Shown here in pieces: positions 9,553 to 19,656 of a stretch of 64,000 nucleotides of DNA. Origin of the DNA: Brevibacterium iodinum ATCC 49514 (GTDB lineage Bacteria; Actinomycetota; Actinomycetes; Actinomycetales; Brevibacteriaceae); assembly GCF_900169265.1 (NCBI RefSeq), contig NZ_FXYX01000002.1, forward strand, positions 1 through 64,000, written 5' to 3'. Both the position numbers and the translations under genes were made by a program. The notes below the pieces were generated by a model. It worked only from the letters and a program-made list of their open reading frames with translations. It had not been told where the DNA came from and searched no databases. Within the stretch, counting starts at the first letter, position 1; every line of letters starts with the position of its first letter.

Positions 9553-10659
9553 GTGTACTCATTGATCTTCAGACTCCTCTTCGTTCCCATGGATGCCGAA
9601 CGGGCCCATCACCTTTCGTTCTCCGCGCTGCGCCTTCTTGACTCCACTCCTCTGCTCGGTCGCCTGCTCCGCGTCGTCTGTGCCCGCGGCACCGTCCGGC
9701 CCGCTCAGGTGATGGGACTGCCCTTCCCCAACCGAGTGGGTCTGGCCGCGGGGTTCGATAAGAACGGTGTGGGGGTCCGTGCTCTGTCGTCGTTGGGCTT
9801 CGGACATATCGAGGTCGGGACGATCACCGCCCATGCGCAGCCGGGCAATGATCGTCCGAGGTTATTCCGTCTGCGGAAGAATCTCGCCCTGCTCAATCGG
9901 ATGGGGTTCAACAACGACGGAGCCCGGCAGGCGTCGTTCAACATCGCCGCCGAACGGAGGAAGATCGAATCTCTCCCGCAGCGGCTGCGTCCGATCGTGG
10001 GCATCAACATCGGCAAGACGAAGGTCGTCGAGGCGGCCGATGCGGTAGCCGACTACGCCGCCTCGACTCGTGCGCTGGCTCCCTTGGCCGACTATCTCGT
10101 CATCAATGTCAGCTCACCGAACACACCCGGACTGCGGGACCTGCAGTCCGTGGGCAGCTTGGAGCCGATCATCACCGCCGTCCGCGACACGGCCGCCGAG
10201 GTGGTCGAGCGCCCGCGGTCGACGCTGGGTCATGTGCCCCTGCTGGTCAAGATCGCCCCGGATCTCGCCGACGAGGATGTGATCGAGATCTGCGACCTCG
10301 CTCTGCGCACCGGCGTCGACGGACTCATCACGACGAACTCGACGATCGATCGCGGTGTGCTGACCGATGCCGAGGCGGAATTCGCCGAAGGTCAGGCAGG
10401 CGGCATCTCCGGACGCCCCGTGGCCGAACGCTCCCTCGAGGTGCTGCGTCTGGTCCAGAAGCACGTAGGCGACGAGCTCACCGTCATCTCCGTCGGCGGT
10501 GTCGCGGATGCGAAAGACGCCCGGGCTCGAGTGGCCGCGGGCGCCGATCTGGTTCAGTTCTATTCGGAGATGATCTACTCCGGTCCGTTCTTCCCCGGCC
10601 GCATCGCACGCGGCCTCGAGTCGAGCCGACTGCTCACTCGGGGTACTGGCGGCGCTTGA
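9553..10659 (+). CDS. pyrD: Dihydroorotate dehydrogenase (quinone), class 2
   Basis: 368 residues. It oxidises dihydroorotate to orotate in pyrimidine synthesis and passes electrons to quinone. The N-terminal amphipathic membrane segment (YSLIFRLLFVPMDAERAHHLSF) marks class 2. FMN and substrate motifs are AAGFDKNG, GHIEVGTITAHAQPGN and NRMGFNN, with the catalytic serine in NVSSPNTPGLRDLQ. It starts with GTG at 9553; TATTCT lies 7 nt upstream and there is no Shine-Dalgarno, so the mRNA may be leaderless. Its last 26 bp overlap the convergent DUF3043 gene. Confidence 0.96.
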   Translation: MYSLIFRLLFVPMDAERAHHLSFSALRLLDSTPLLGRLLRVVCARGTVRPAQVMGLPFPNRVGLAAGFDKNGVGVRALSSLGFGHIEVGTITAHAQPGNDRPRLFRLRKNLALLNRMGFNNDGARQASFNIAAERRKIESLPQRLRPIVGINIGKTKVVEAADAVADYAASTRALAPLADYLVINVSSPNTPGLRDLQSVGSLEPIITAVRDTAAEVVERPRSTLGHVPLLVKIAPDLADEDVIEICDLALRTGVDGLITTNSTIDRGVLTDAEAEFAEGQAGGISGRPVAERSLEVLRLVQKHVGDELTVISVGGVADAKDARARVAAGADLVQFYSEMIYSGPFFPGRIARGLESSRLLTRGTGGA

Positions 10660-11245
10660 CCTGAGGCTTGGGCATGCGCAGCGGACGCAGCTGGATGCTG
10701 CGCATGACTGCGTAGAAGGTGATGCCCCGTTCGACCTCGCCGAACTTGTTGCGCAGTCGGTTCTTGAGGATGTAGTTGAGCACGAACCCGTCGAGGACGA
10801 TCAGTGCGATGAGACTCCAGACGGCGTAGGTGAAGTACTGCTGGATCTGCACCGGCTGCGTGAACGCGATGACGAGGATGAGGATCGCGGCAGGGATGAA
10901 GATCTCGCCGATCGAGAAGCGGGCATCGATGTAGTCGCGGATGTACCGTCGCTGCGGGCCCTTGTCACGGCGGGTGAGGTATTTCTCTTCGCCGTTCATC
11001 ATGCCGATGCGTGCGCGGTCGCGCTCCTGCCGCTGCTGCTCCTTGGCTCGTCTGTTCGCAACCTTGCGATCCTTGTTCACCAAAGGCTGACGGCGCGCAG
11101 ACTCCTGTTGGCTGCGCTTGGGCGTGGGCCGTCCCTTCTTCGCCTCCGCTTCGCGACGGGCGTCGGCTTCTGCGGAGAGGTCGTCATGGACTGGCTGAGA
11201 GGCGGAGGTTTCGTCCTCCGCGCGAGATTTTTTGCTTCCGAACAC
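10634..11245 (-). CDS. DUF3043 family membrane protein
   Basis: 203 residues from the GTG at 11245. A highly charged N-terminal half (KKSRAEDE, many R/K/E) contains the family hallmark RRDKGPQRRYIRDYIDARFSIGE. Two transmembrane helices follow, then FYAVMRSIQLRPLRMPKPQVKRR. DUF3043 proteins are widespread in actinobacteria and of unknown function. TAGCAT lies 7 nt before the GTG, suggesting a leaderless mRNA; the promoter overlaps that of the divergent M20 gene. The 3' end overlaps pyrD by 26 bp, tail to tail. Confidence 0.85.
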   Translation of the reverse strand: MFGSKKSRAEDETSASQPVHDDLSAEADARREAEAKKGRPTPKRSQQESARRQPLVNKDRKVANRRAKEQQRQERDRARIGMMNGEEKYLTRRDKGPQRRYIRDYIDARFSIGEIFIPAAILILVIAFTQPVQIQQYFTYAVWSLIALIVLDGFVLNYILKNRLRNKFGEVERGITFYAVMRSIQLRPLRMPKPQVKRRQYPE

Positions 11246-11268
11246 GAGATGAATGCTACCTTTGGAGA
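11246..11268. promoter_or_regulatory. Back-to-back leaderless promoters for DUF3043 and M20 genes
   Basis: Only 23 bp separate the two divergent start codons (GTG ending at 11245, ATG at 11269). TACCTT at 11257-11262 lies 6 nt before the ATG. On the minus strand TAGCAT (11258-11253) lies 7 nt before the GTG. Both match the TAnnnT -10 pattern and share two base pairs, so each -35 would lie inside the opposite gene. Confidence 0.5.
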
Positions 11269-12645
11269 ATGAGCGAATCGACTTCAGCACTTGACAGCGC
11301 ACAATTGCACGCCGAACTGGACACCATCTTCGACGAGGTCCTCGGCAATCTCACGGATCTCGTCGCCATCCCCTCCGTCGCCTGGCCGAGCTTCGACGCC
11401 GGGAATGTCACGGCCAGCGCCGAGGCGGTCGCGGGCCTGGCGCGTCAGCTCGGCCTCGAGACGGAGGTCCTCACCGCGAAACAGTCGGACGGCACCGAGG
11501 GGTACCCGGCCGTCGTCGCCTCCGTGCTGGCGCCGGAGGGCGCCCCGACCGTCCTCCTGTACGCCCATCACGATGTGCAGCCGCCCGGACGCGCCGAGGA
11601 TTGGGACACCGAACCCTTCGTCGCCACCCGGAAGGGCGACCGTCTCTACGGCCGCGGCGCCGCCGACGACAAGGCCGGGATCATGGTCCATCTCACGGCT
11701 CTGCGTCTGCTGGCTGACCGCCTCGGAGTGGGTGTGACCCTCTTCTTCGAAGGTGAGGAAGAATCCGGCAGCCCGAGCTTTCGCAATTTCCTCGAGACCT
11801 ACCGGGACCGTCTGCGCGCCGATGTCATCGTCGTCGCCGATTCGGGCAACTGGGCCGCGGGCACTCCGGCCCTGACGACGAGCCTGCGCGGAATGTGCGC
11901 CGTCGAATTCGAGGTCTCCACCCTCGACCATGCTGTGCATTCGGGAATGTACGGGGGAGTGGCACCGGATGCGATGCTCGCGATGACGAAGCTGCTGGCC
12001 ACCCTCCATGACGACAACGGCTCCGTCGCGGTCGCCGGCCTGCACTCGAGCACAAAGACGTCCATCGACTTCGACGAGACGACTCTGCGCGCCGATTCCG
12101 GGGTGCTCGCGGAAACCGAGCTCATCGGCACGGGCACCCTGGCCTCCCGTCTGTGGACCCAGCCGTCGGTCACCGTCATCGGTCTCGACATTCCCGATGT
12201 GGCGGTCTCCTCGAATACCCTGCAGTCCTCTCTGAAGGCCAAGCTCTCGATCCGACTCGCGCCCGGGGACACCCCCGCCTCGGCGGTCAAGGCCGTCGAA
12301 GAGCACCTGCGCGCGAATCTGCCCTTCGGGGCACAGCTGAGCATCGGGGAGACCGAGGGCGGAAGCCCCTGGCAGGCCGATGAGAACGACCCCGCGGTCC
12401 GGACCGCCCGCCAGGCGCTCACTGACGCTTGGGGCACCGAAGCGGTGACGATGGGCATCGGCGGATCGATCCCCTTCATCGCCGATCTGCTCGAGGTGTT
12501 TCCCGGCGCTTCGGTCCTCGTCACGGGCGTCGAAGATCCCGACGCCAGGGCCCACAGCGCCAACGAATCGCTCTACCTGCCCGATTTCAAGGCCGCGATC
12601 GTCGCCGAAGCACTGCTGCTGCAGCGCCTCGGCGACCGATCATGA
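11269..12645 (+). CDS. M20 family dipeptidase
   Basis: 458 residues from the ATG at 11269. Zinc-binding motifs of the M20 metallopeptidases are present: YAHHDVQPPG (first metal histidine and following Asp), GRGAADDKAG (bridging Asp) and FEGEEESGS (catalytic Glu and ligand). VHSGMYGG belongs to the lid/dimerisation domain. The layout matches the cytosolic dipeptidase / CNDP-like branch. GGAG lies only one base before the ATG, too close for a Shine-Dalgarno, which supports leaderless initiation. Confidence 0.92.
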   Translation: MSESTSALDSAQLHAELDTIFDEVLGNLTDLVAIPSVAWPSFDAGNVTASAEAVAGLARQLGLETEVLTAKQSDGTEGYPAVVASVLAPEGAPTVLLYAHHDVQPPGRAEDWDTEPFVATRKGDRLYGRGAADDKAGIMVHLTALRLLADRLGVGVTLFFEGEEESGSPSFRNFLETYRDRLRADVIVVADSGNWAAGTPALTTSLRGMCAVEFEVSTLDHAVHSGMYGGVAPDAMLAMTKLLATLHDDNGSVAVAGLHSSTKTSIDFDETTLRADSGVLAETELIGTGTLASRLWTQPSVTVIGLDIPDVAVSSNTLQSSLKAKLSIRLAPGDTPASAVKAVEEHLRANLPFGAQLSIGETEGGSPWQADENDPAVRTARQALTDAWGTEAVTMGIGGSIPFIADLLEVFPGASVLVTGVEDPDARAHSANESLYLPDFKAAIVAEALLLQRLGDRS

Positions 12646-12654
12646 CAGAAACGG

Positions 12655-12680
12655 GGAATAGCTTACCGGGCACCGATGTT
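12655..12680 (+). promoter_or_regulatory. SigR/SigH-type ECF promoter for erpA
   Basis: GGAAT at 12655-12659, an 18-bp spacer, and GTT at 12678-12680 match the GGAAT-N18-GTT promoter recognised by the thiol-oxidative-stress sigma factors SigR (Streptomyces) and SigH (mycobacteria). The erpA start lies 44 nt beyond the GTT. Confidence 0.7.
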
Positions 12681-12724
12681 GTGAGCGGTGTAGCCTGGGG
12701 TCAGGAACGCGAGAAGGAGTAACC

Positions 12725-13078
12725 ATGACTGTGACCGAAAAAGCCGAAGCCACCCACGAGGTGGAGCTGTCGTCGACCGCTGCCGACAAGGTCCGCAGCC
12801 TGCTGGAGCAGGAAGGTCGTGACGACCTGCGCCTGCGCGTGGCTGTCCAGCCCGGCGGATGCTCCGGACTGATCTACCAGCTCTACTTCGATGAGCGCTT
12901 CCTCGACGGGGACGCCGTCCGCGACTTCGACGGCGTCGAGGTCATCGTCGACCGAATGAGCGTTCCCTACCTGAGTGGGTCGACCATCGACTTCTCCGAC
13001 ACCATCGAGAAGCAGGGCTTCACCATCGACAATCCCAACGCTGGCGGATCCTGCGCCTGCGGAGATTCGTTCCACTGA
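12725..13078 (+). CDS. erpA: Iron-sulfur cluster insertion protein, HesB/IscA type
   Basis: 117 residues. The three conserved cysteines of A-type carriers are C46 (GGCSGL), C110 and C112 (SCACGDSF). It delivers Fe-S clusters to apo-proteins; clients nearby include lipoyl synthase and the Rieske protein. AAGGAG precedes the ATG. The upstream SigR/SigH-type promoter suggests induction on oxidative or thiol stress, when Fe-S clusters are damaged. The 113-aa branch with this C-terminus is the usual actinobacterial ErpA. Confidence 0.93.
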   Translation: MTVTEKAEATHEVELSSTAADKVRSLLEQEGRDDLRLRVAVQPGGCSGLIYQLYFDERFLDGDAVRDFDGVEVIVDRMSVPYLSGSTIDFSDTIEKQGFTIDNPNAGGSCACGDSFH

Positions 13079-13107
13079 TCAGCCTCGGCTGAGGAGGACC
13101 GCTTCTC

Positions 13108-13785
13108 ATGGACCTGGAAGATCTGCGTGCCGTGTCATACACGGCCACGCAGTCCCAGGTCCTTTTGTCGTATCGGGCCGGGCTCTTCCCGATGGGAGTC
13201 GGCCACGGCGGCGCCGGTCGGATGGGTTGGTGGGCGCCACGACGCCGCGGTGTCCTGTTTCCCGGTGATCTGCGCGTGACGAAGAGCCTGCGCAAGTCGA
13301 TGAAGCGCTTCGCCTTCACCACCGACCGCGCCTTCATCCACGTCATGCGCTCCTGTGCCGACCCGCGACGGACGGGAAGCTGGATCACCGAGGAGATGAT
13401 CGAGCTCTACACAGGCCTCCACGAGGACGGCTGGGCCCATTCCGTGGAGGTTTGGAACGACGATGAGCTCGTGGGAGGGCTCTACGGAGTCGCCATCGGT
13501 TCGTTCTTCGCCGGCGAATCGATGTTCCACACTCAGCGGGATGCATCGAAGGCGGCGTTGGCCCACCTCGTCGGACTCTTCGACGGAACCGACGTCGTCA
13601 GCGGAGAAAGCCGGTCCGCCTCGGAGGATGCGGAGGCAGGACCGGGGGAGTGGCTCATCGACACCCAGTGGCAGACATCACACCTCGCCACCCTCGGCGT
13701 GTCGGAGATCAGCGGCCTGGAGTACTCCGCGCACCTAGATTCCGCGCTCAGGGGCAGTGTCTGTCAGGATATTCTCAACAAATGA
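13108..13785 (+). CDS. aat: Leucyl/phenylalanyl-tRNA-protein transferase
   Basis: 225 residues. It adds Leu or Phe to N-terminal Arg/Lys of proteins, making N-degrons. Family motifs are YRAGLFPMG, WWAPRRRGV, TWITEEM-like SWITEEMIELY, HSVEVWNDDELVGGLYGVAIGSFFAGESMF and the C-terminal LIDTQWQTSHLATLGV. GAGGAGG lies 10 nt before the ATG. It follows erpA by 29 nt and may be co-transcribed with it. Confidence 0.93.
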   Translation: MDLEDLRAVSYTATQSQVLLSYRAGLFPMGVGHGGAGRMGWWAPRRRGVLFPGDLRVTKSLRKSMKRFAFTTDRAFIHVMRSCADPRRTGSWITEEMIELYTGLHEDGWAHSVEVWNDDELVGGLYGVAIGSFFAGESMFHTQRDASKAALAHLVGLFDGTDVVSGESRSASEDAEAGPGEWLIDTQWQTSHLATLGVSEISGLEYSAHLDSALRGSVCQDILNK

Positions 13786-13803
13786 ACATCTGCAGATGAA
13801 TTT

Positions 13804-13825
13804 CTACCGCGTGTAGCGGTAGTCT
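13804..13825 (+). promoter_or_regulatory. Inverted repeat overlapping the likely ctaC promoter
   Basis: CTACCGC-GTGTA-GCGGTAG (13804-13822) is immediately followed by a possible -10, TAGTCT (13820-13825). It could be a weak terminator of aat or an operator controlling the oxidase operon; the sequence does not decide. Confidence 0.35.
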
Positions 13826-13895
13826 TATGAGTGACAGAGTAAGTACACGTCTCTCGGCCTGACCTGGAGACGCAGAACGTTGTGAAAGGCTGCAC

Positions 13896-14764
13896 GTGGA
13901 TTCTCCGAATCAGTCAGGACCGCAGCGGTCCTGGGCGAAGCGGCTCGGCATTCTGAGCGCGGTGTTGATACCGGCGTTGCTATCGGGGTGCACTAAAGAG
14001 CAGATCGCCACAGGATTTTTTCCCGTCGAATCGCAAGGCGCGACGAACCACACGGATGCCTATACAGCGCTGTGGAACGGCGGCTGGATCGCCCTTCTCA
14101 TCGTGGGCCTCATCGTGTGGGGACTCATCCTATGGGCCATGGTCGCCTACCGCCGCCGCAAGAACGATCGCGGACTGCCGGTGCAGATGCGCTACAGCAT
14201 GCCGATCGAAATCCTCTTCACGGTGACTCCGGTCGTCCTCGTCCTCGGGTTCTTCTTCCAGAACGTCCAGGTCATGGAGAAGACGATCGACGACACGACC
14301 CCCGGTGAGCAGGTCATCGAGGTCGCTGCCAAGCAGTGGGCCTGGGACTTCAACTACGAGACCGAAGACGTCTACTACTCCGGGACTCAGGTTGCCCTCG
14401 ACGGCACCGAAGCTCCCGAGAAGACCGCTCCCGTCCTCTACCTCCCCGTCGACACCGACCTGGAGATCCGGCTGCACGCCCGTGACGTCATCCACTCCTT
14501 CTGGGTCCCCGCCTTCCTCGAGAAGCGCGACATGATCCCCGGGCATGACCAGAGCCTGCATCTGCGTGCCGAGAAGGAAGGCGAGTACGTGGGCAAGTGT
14601 GCCGAGCTGTGCGGCGAATACCACTCGGAGATGCTGTTCAACGTCAAGGTCGTGTCCAAGGAAGAATTCCAGGAGTACACGCAGTCGCTTGCCGATCAGG
14701 GCAACACAGGCCAGCTGGGACCGGAGTACGATCGCAACTGGTACCCGAAAGAAGGTGCTGAGAA

Positions 14765-14768
<4 letters not shown>
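13896..14768 (+). CDS. ctaC: Cytochrome c oxidase subunit II
   Basis: 290 residues from GTG, with AAAGG upstream. A lipoprotein signal peptide ends in LLSGC with C32 as the lipidated residue, followed by two transmembrane helices (about 57-80 and 98-118). The periplasmic cupredoxin domain carries the Cu-A ligands H(207-ish, DVIHSFW), C235, E237, C239, H243 and M246 ([12 protein letters not shown]). It accepts electrons from the cytochrome bc-c complex for subunit I. The stop overlaps the ctaD start by 4 nt. Confidence 0.97.
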
Positions 14769-16458
<1,690 letters not shown>

Positions 16459-16462
<4 letters not shown>

Positions 16463-16860
16463 AGTCATCGATCTACGTCTTCAACCTCTGCGGCCTGTTC
16501 TTCATCGCAGTCGGAGTCTTCTACGGCTTCTTCACCGACTTCACCGAGCTCGTCGGATTCCCGGCGCTGCTCCTCGTCGGACTGATGGCCCTGATGATCG
16601 GCGTCTACCTCTGGCTGACGGATCGACGCGTCGGTCGTCAGCCTCAGGACAACGACGACGCCGAAATCTCCGACGCCGATGCCGACTACGGTATGTTCAG
16701 CCCGTGGAGCTGGTGGCCGATCACCTCTGCTGCTGCAGCTGCCGTCGCGTTCTACGGCATCGCTATGGGTTGGTGGATCTTCCCGTTCGGTGTCGTGCTC
16801 GGCATCATCGCTCTGGTCGGACTCACCTACGAACATGATCGCGGCGATTTCGCTCACTGA
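16459..16860 (+). CDS. ctaF: Cytochrome c oxidase subunit IV, actinobacterial type
   Basis: 133 residues with four hydrophobic segments in two pairs (about 6-30, 32-52, 85-105, 106-125). It carries the family features [14 protein letters not shown] and GWWIFPFG and ends at [11 protein letters not shown]. It is an accessory subunit of the aa3 oxidase, encoded after subunits II and I with a 4-bp overlap. Confidence 0.93.
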
Positions 16861-16882
16861 TCCGGTGAACTGATCACCTCGC

Positions 16883-16921
16883 CACTGTGGCCCGGACTCA
16901 ACTCGAGTCCGGGCCACAGTG
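16883..16921 (+). terminator. Strong hairpin terminator after ctaF
   Basis: A 17-bp perfect stem (16883-16899 with 16905-16921) and a 5-nt loop, 22 nt after the ctaF stop. No T-run follows. Confidence 0.8.
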
Positions 16922-17975
16922 CTATTCACCAGAAGCGGACAAACCGAAGCAGGTGGACACGAAAGACATGGTGGGGGCACGATTCCCGATCCCCTGTCGG
17001 CGCTGGAATGGCTGACGGACGAATACGTGCTCCCCTGCCGCTCCATATGGACCTCCACAGGGTCGCACTTCTTCCGTTCGGACCCGGAGCAAGCGGCGGA
17101 CTGCTGTTTGGTCCAGGTTGTTCTGAACTCATCACTTTCTTCGCTGAGCATTTCAGAATATTGTGTATCAAATCGGCAGAGCACACCGCGAGGAAGGAGG
17201 CGTTGTGCCGACGCAATCGCCAAGAGCGACATCAGGTCCACCCCGGTTCGCGGCGAGCGTCCACGGGGGCGCCGGCGTCAGCGCGTGTGTGACTGGAGCT
17301 TGACTCTTCAGCAGTCGTTGAGATGTCCGGTAAGTGTGTACGAACCGAATCCGGGCAGTCGCCTCGACACGTTGAATCCACTAGGGCGGATGCAGACGCA
17401 GCCGGAGGCGATTCGAGGCTGAAGTAAGCCCTGGTGACACCCTTTCGCTGGCCCGATGCGGCAGTGAGTCACTGTACCGCTCAGCTCAATCTCTTTCTGG
17501 CAAGCGTGGGGCCGATGAGCCTCGATTCGCAGTCGCGACTTTCAGAGCAGCTATGAGGCACCAGGCAACGGGACAGGGGAGACGCAGATTTCACGTCTGG
17601 GCACAGTTGAACGAACGCCCGTCTTCGTGCACGGGCCTCCCCGAGGCGAGCGGAGCAAGTACGATCAGAAGCTTCCTGCAGGACTGCCAGCGGCGGTCGG
17701 CAGTCTCAGACGGCCTCGTTTGCTCGGCCAGGGCATTTTTGAAGTGCGGGGCATGGCTCTCATAGCCTTCAGCGGGTGTTCCGGTTCGCGGAGAACCGGA
17801 TCGGATCGACACGGCACTATTTCGATCGACGCGTCAGCGGCCCAATCCGGATGGTACTGCCACAAGCGAGAAGGCACTGAGACCTGCAGGTTCAGCTGCA
17901 GATCTCAACATCAGGAGGCGGAGGACGGAGTACGCGATGGGGAGTGACGAGTGACCGTCTCTTCTGTGAATGGAG
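16922..17975. other. 1.05 kb intergenic stretch without a recognised gene
   Basis: This gap lies between the convergent ctaCDF and ctaE-qcrCAB operons, with a strong hairpin at each end. No frame looks like a conserved protein: open stretches are short, overlap on both strands and lack family motifs. It is less G+C-biased at third positions than the flanking genes, suggesting degraded or non-coding DNA. The one item with a good ribosome binding site is a 32-codon frame at 17205-17303. A decayed gene or a noncoding RNA is possible, but nothing seen decides. Confidence 0.6.
17205..17303 (+). CDS. Possible 32-residue small protein
   Basis: GTG at 17205 is preceded by AGGAAGGAGG with 4-5 nt spacing, the best ribosome binding site in the gap. 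The frame ends at TGA 17301-17303 and would encode a peptide containing PRFAASVHGGAGVSACV. No family is recognised, no downstream gene lies on this strand, and the frame could be chance. Confidence 0.25.
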   Translation: MPTQSPRATSGPPRFAASVHGGAGVSACVTGA

Positions 17976-18010
17976 CGAGGGGCTCAGCAGTTGAACTGCT
18001 GAGCCCCTCG
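17976..18010. terminator. Hairpin terminator after qcrB
   Basis: A 15-bp perfect stem (17976-17990 with 17996-18010) and a TTGAA loop, 20 nt beyond the qcrB stop on the minus strand. Confidence 0.8.
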
Positions 18011-18030
18011 TATCTGGCGTGTCGAACCTG

Positions 18031-19656
18031 TCAGTGTCCGAGTTCCTTGTTGTTCGAACCCTCGACAGCGTCATGGTCGTGGTGCGAAGCTTCGAGCTCC
18101 TGCTTCGTCACGGGAGCCACCCGATCTTCGAAGAAGAAGCGAGACAGACGTGCACGCAGCTTCTCCATCCCCGTGATCTTGCCCTCGGCATTCGGCTCGG
18201 CCGGTACGTAGGCCGGCGACTCGAACGAAGTGATCTTCCACAGCTTGTGCGGGGGAAGAGCCTCGTGACGTTCGAGGAACTCGCCGTGGGGCAGACGGAT
18301 GATATGGGCCGTCTCCCGTCCGTGCAGAGCGATTTCACGGTCCTTGCGCTGAAGCGCGAGGCACATGCGCTTGGTGATGATGTAACCGATGATCGGTCCG
18401 AAGAAGAACAGGAAGCGGAAGATGTAGATCATGTCGTTGAGCGACATCTGGAAGAACACTGCGATGATGTCACCCGAGGCAGCCGCCCACATGTTGCAGT
18501 AGAAGATGATTCCTGCAACGCCGATAGCGGTACGAGTCGGGTTGTTGCGCGGACGATCGAGGATGTGGTGTTCCCGATGGTCCTTCTGCAGCCACGCCTC
18601 GAAGAACGGGTAGACGAACATGACAGCGAACACGCCGCCCATGACGATCACGGCGCTGTTGATGTTGAACGAGATCGGCCATCCGAAGATGTAGAACTCG
18701 AACCAACCCGGGACGATGCGGAGGAACCCATCGGCCCAACCGATGTACCAGTCAGGCTGGGTACCAGCCGAGACCGGGGAGGGGTCATACGGACCGTAGT
18801 TCCAGATCGGGTTGATCGTGAACAGCGCCGAGATGAGCGAGAGCAGACCGAAGATGAGGAAGAAGAATCCTCCGCCCTTGGCTGCGAAGGTCGGCAGAAC
18901 AGGTTCTCCGACGACGTTCTTCTCGGTGTTTCCGGCACCAGGGTACTGGGTGTGCTTGTGCACGACGACGAACATCAGGTGGATGCCGATGAGTGCGATG
19001 AGCAGAGCCGGCACGATCATGATGTGCAGGGTGTAGAGGCGGGCCACGATGTCGATGCCCGGGAACTCTCCTCCGAAGAGGAAGAACGAGATATAGGTTC
19101 CGACGAGCGGCAGCGACTTCAGGATGCCGTCGATGATTCGCAGGCCGTTGCCCGAGAGCAGGTCATCGGGGAGCGAGTAGCCGGTGAAGCCGGCAGCCAT
19201 GCCCATGATGACGAGCAGAACACCGACGACCCAGTTGAGCTCACGCGGACGGCGGAAGGCACCGGTGAAGAACACGCGGAGCATGTGGACGCTCAATGCG
19301 GCGACGAAGAGCAGCGCGCCCCAATGGTGCATCTGTCGGATGAACAGACCGCCGCGGATCTCCAGGGAGATCGCGAGTGTCGAATCATAGGCTTCGGAGA
19401 TCTCGACGCCGCGCAGCGGCAGCCAGGGTCCGTCGTAGTGCAGTTCGCCCATGGCCGGCTGGAAGAAGAACGTGAGGAACGTTCCGGACAGAACGACGAT
19501 GATGAAGCTGTAGAGAGCAACCTCGCCGAGCATGAACGACCAGTGGGAGGGGAAGATCTTGCGACCGAACTCGCGCACGAGGACAGATGCCCCGACGCGG
19601 GTTTCGGCGAAGTTCGCCGCCTTCCCGATGGTGGTGGTTGGCTGTGTAGTACTCAT
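18031..19656 (-). CDS. qcrB: Cytochrome bc1 complex cytochrome b subunit
   Basis: 541 residues. The N-terminal half has four haem-ligating histidines on two helices (MHHWGALLFVAALSVHMLRVFF and LHIMIVPALLIALIGIHLMFVVVHKHTQYPG), and the PEWY-like quinol site reads PDWYIGW. A C-terminal extension of about 120 residues (KDREHHILDRPRNNPTR onward) is characteristic of the actinobacterial bcc-aa3 supercomplex. The start overlaps the qcrA stop by 4 nt. Confidence 0.97.
   Translation of the reverse strand: MSTTQPTTTIGKAANFAETRVGASVLVREFGRKIFPSHWSFMLGEVALYSFIIVVLSGTFLTFFFQPAMGELHYDGPWLPLRGVEISEAYDSTLAISLEIRGGLFIRQMHHWGALLFVAALSVHMLRVFFTGAFRRPRELNWVVGVLLVIMGMAAGFTGYSLPDDLLSGNGLRIIDGILKSLPLVGTYISFFLFGGEFPGIDIVARLYTLHIMIVPALLIALIGIHLMFVVVHKHTQYPGAGNTEKNVVGEPVLPTFAAKGGGFFFLIFGLLSLISALFTINPIWNYGPYDPSPVSAGTQPDWYIGWADGFLRIVPGWFEFYIFGWPISFNINSAVIVMGGVFAVMFVYPFFEAWLQKDHREHHILDRPRNNPTRTAIGVAGIIFYCNMWAAASGDIIAVFFQMSLNDMIYIFRFLFFFGPIIGYIITKRMCLALQRKDREIALHGRETAHIIRLPHGEFLERHEALPPHKLWKITSFESPAYVPAEPNAEGKITGMEKLRARLSRFFFEDRVAPVTKQELEASHHDHDAVEGSNNKELGH

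Noticed and set aside
17591-17812. 73-codon minus-strand frame in the respiratory-operon gap
   Set aside because: No ribosome binding site and no recognisable motif; overlapping open frames exist on the other strand.
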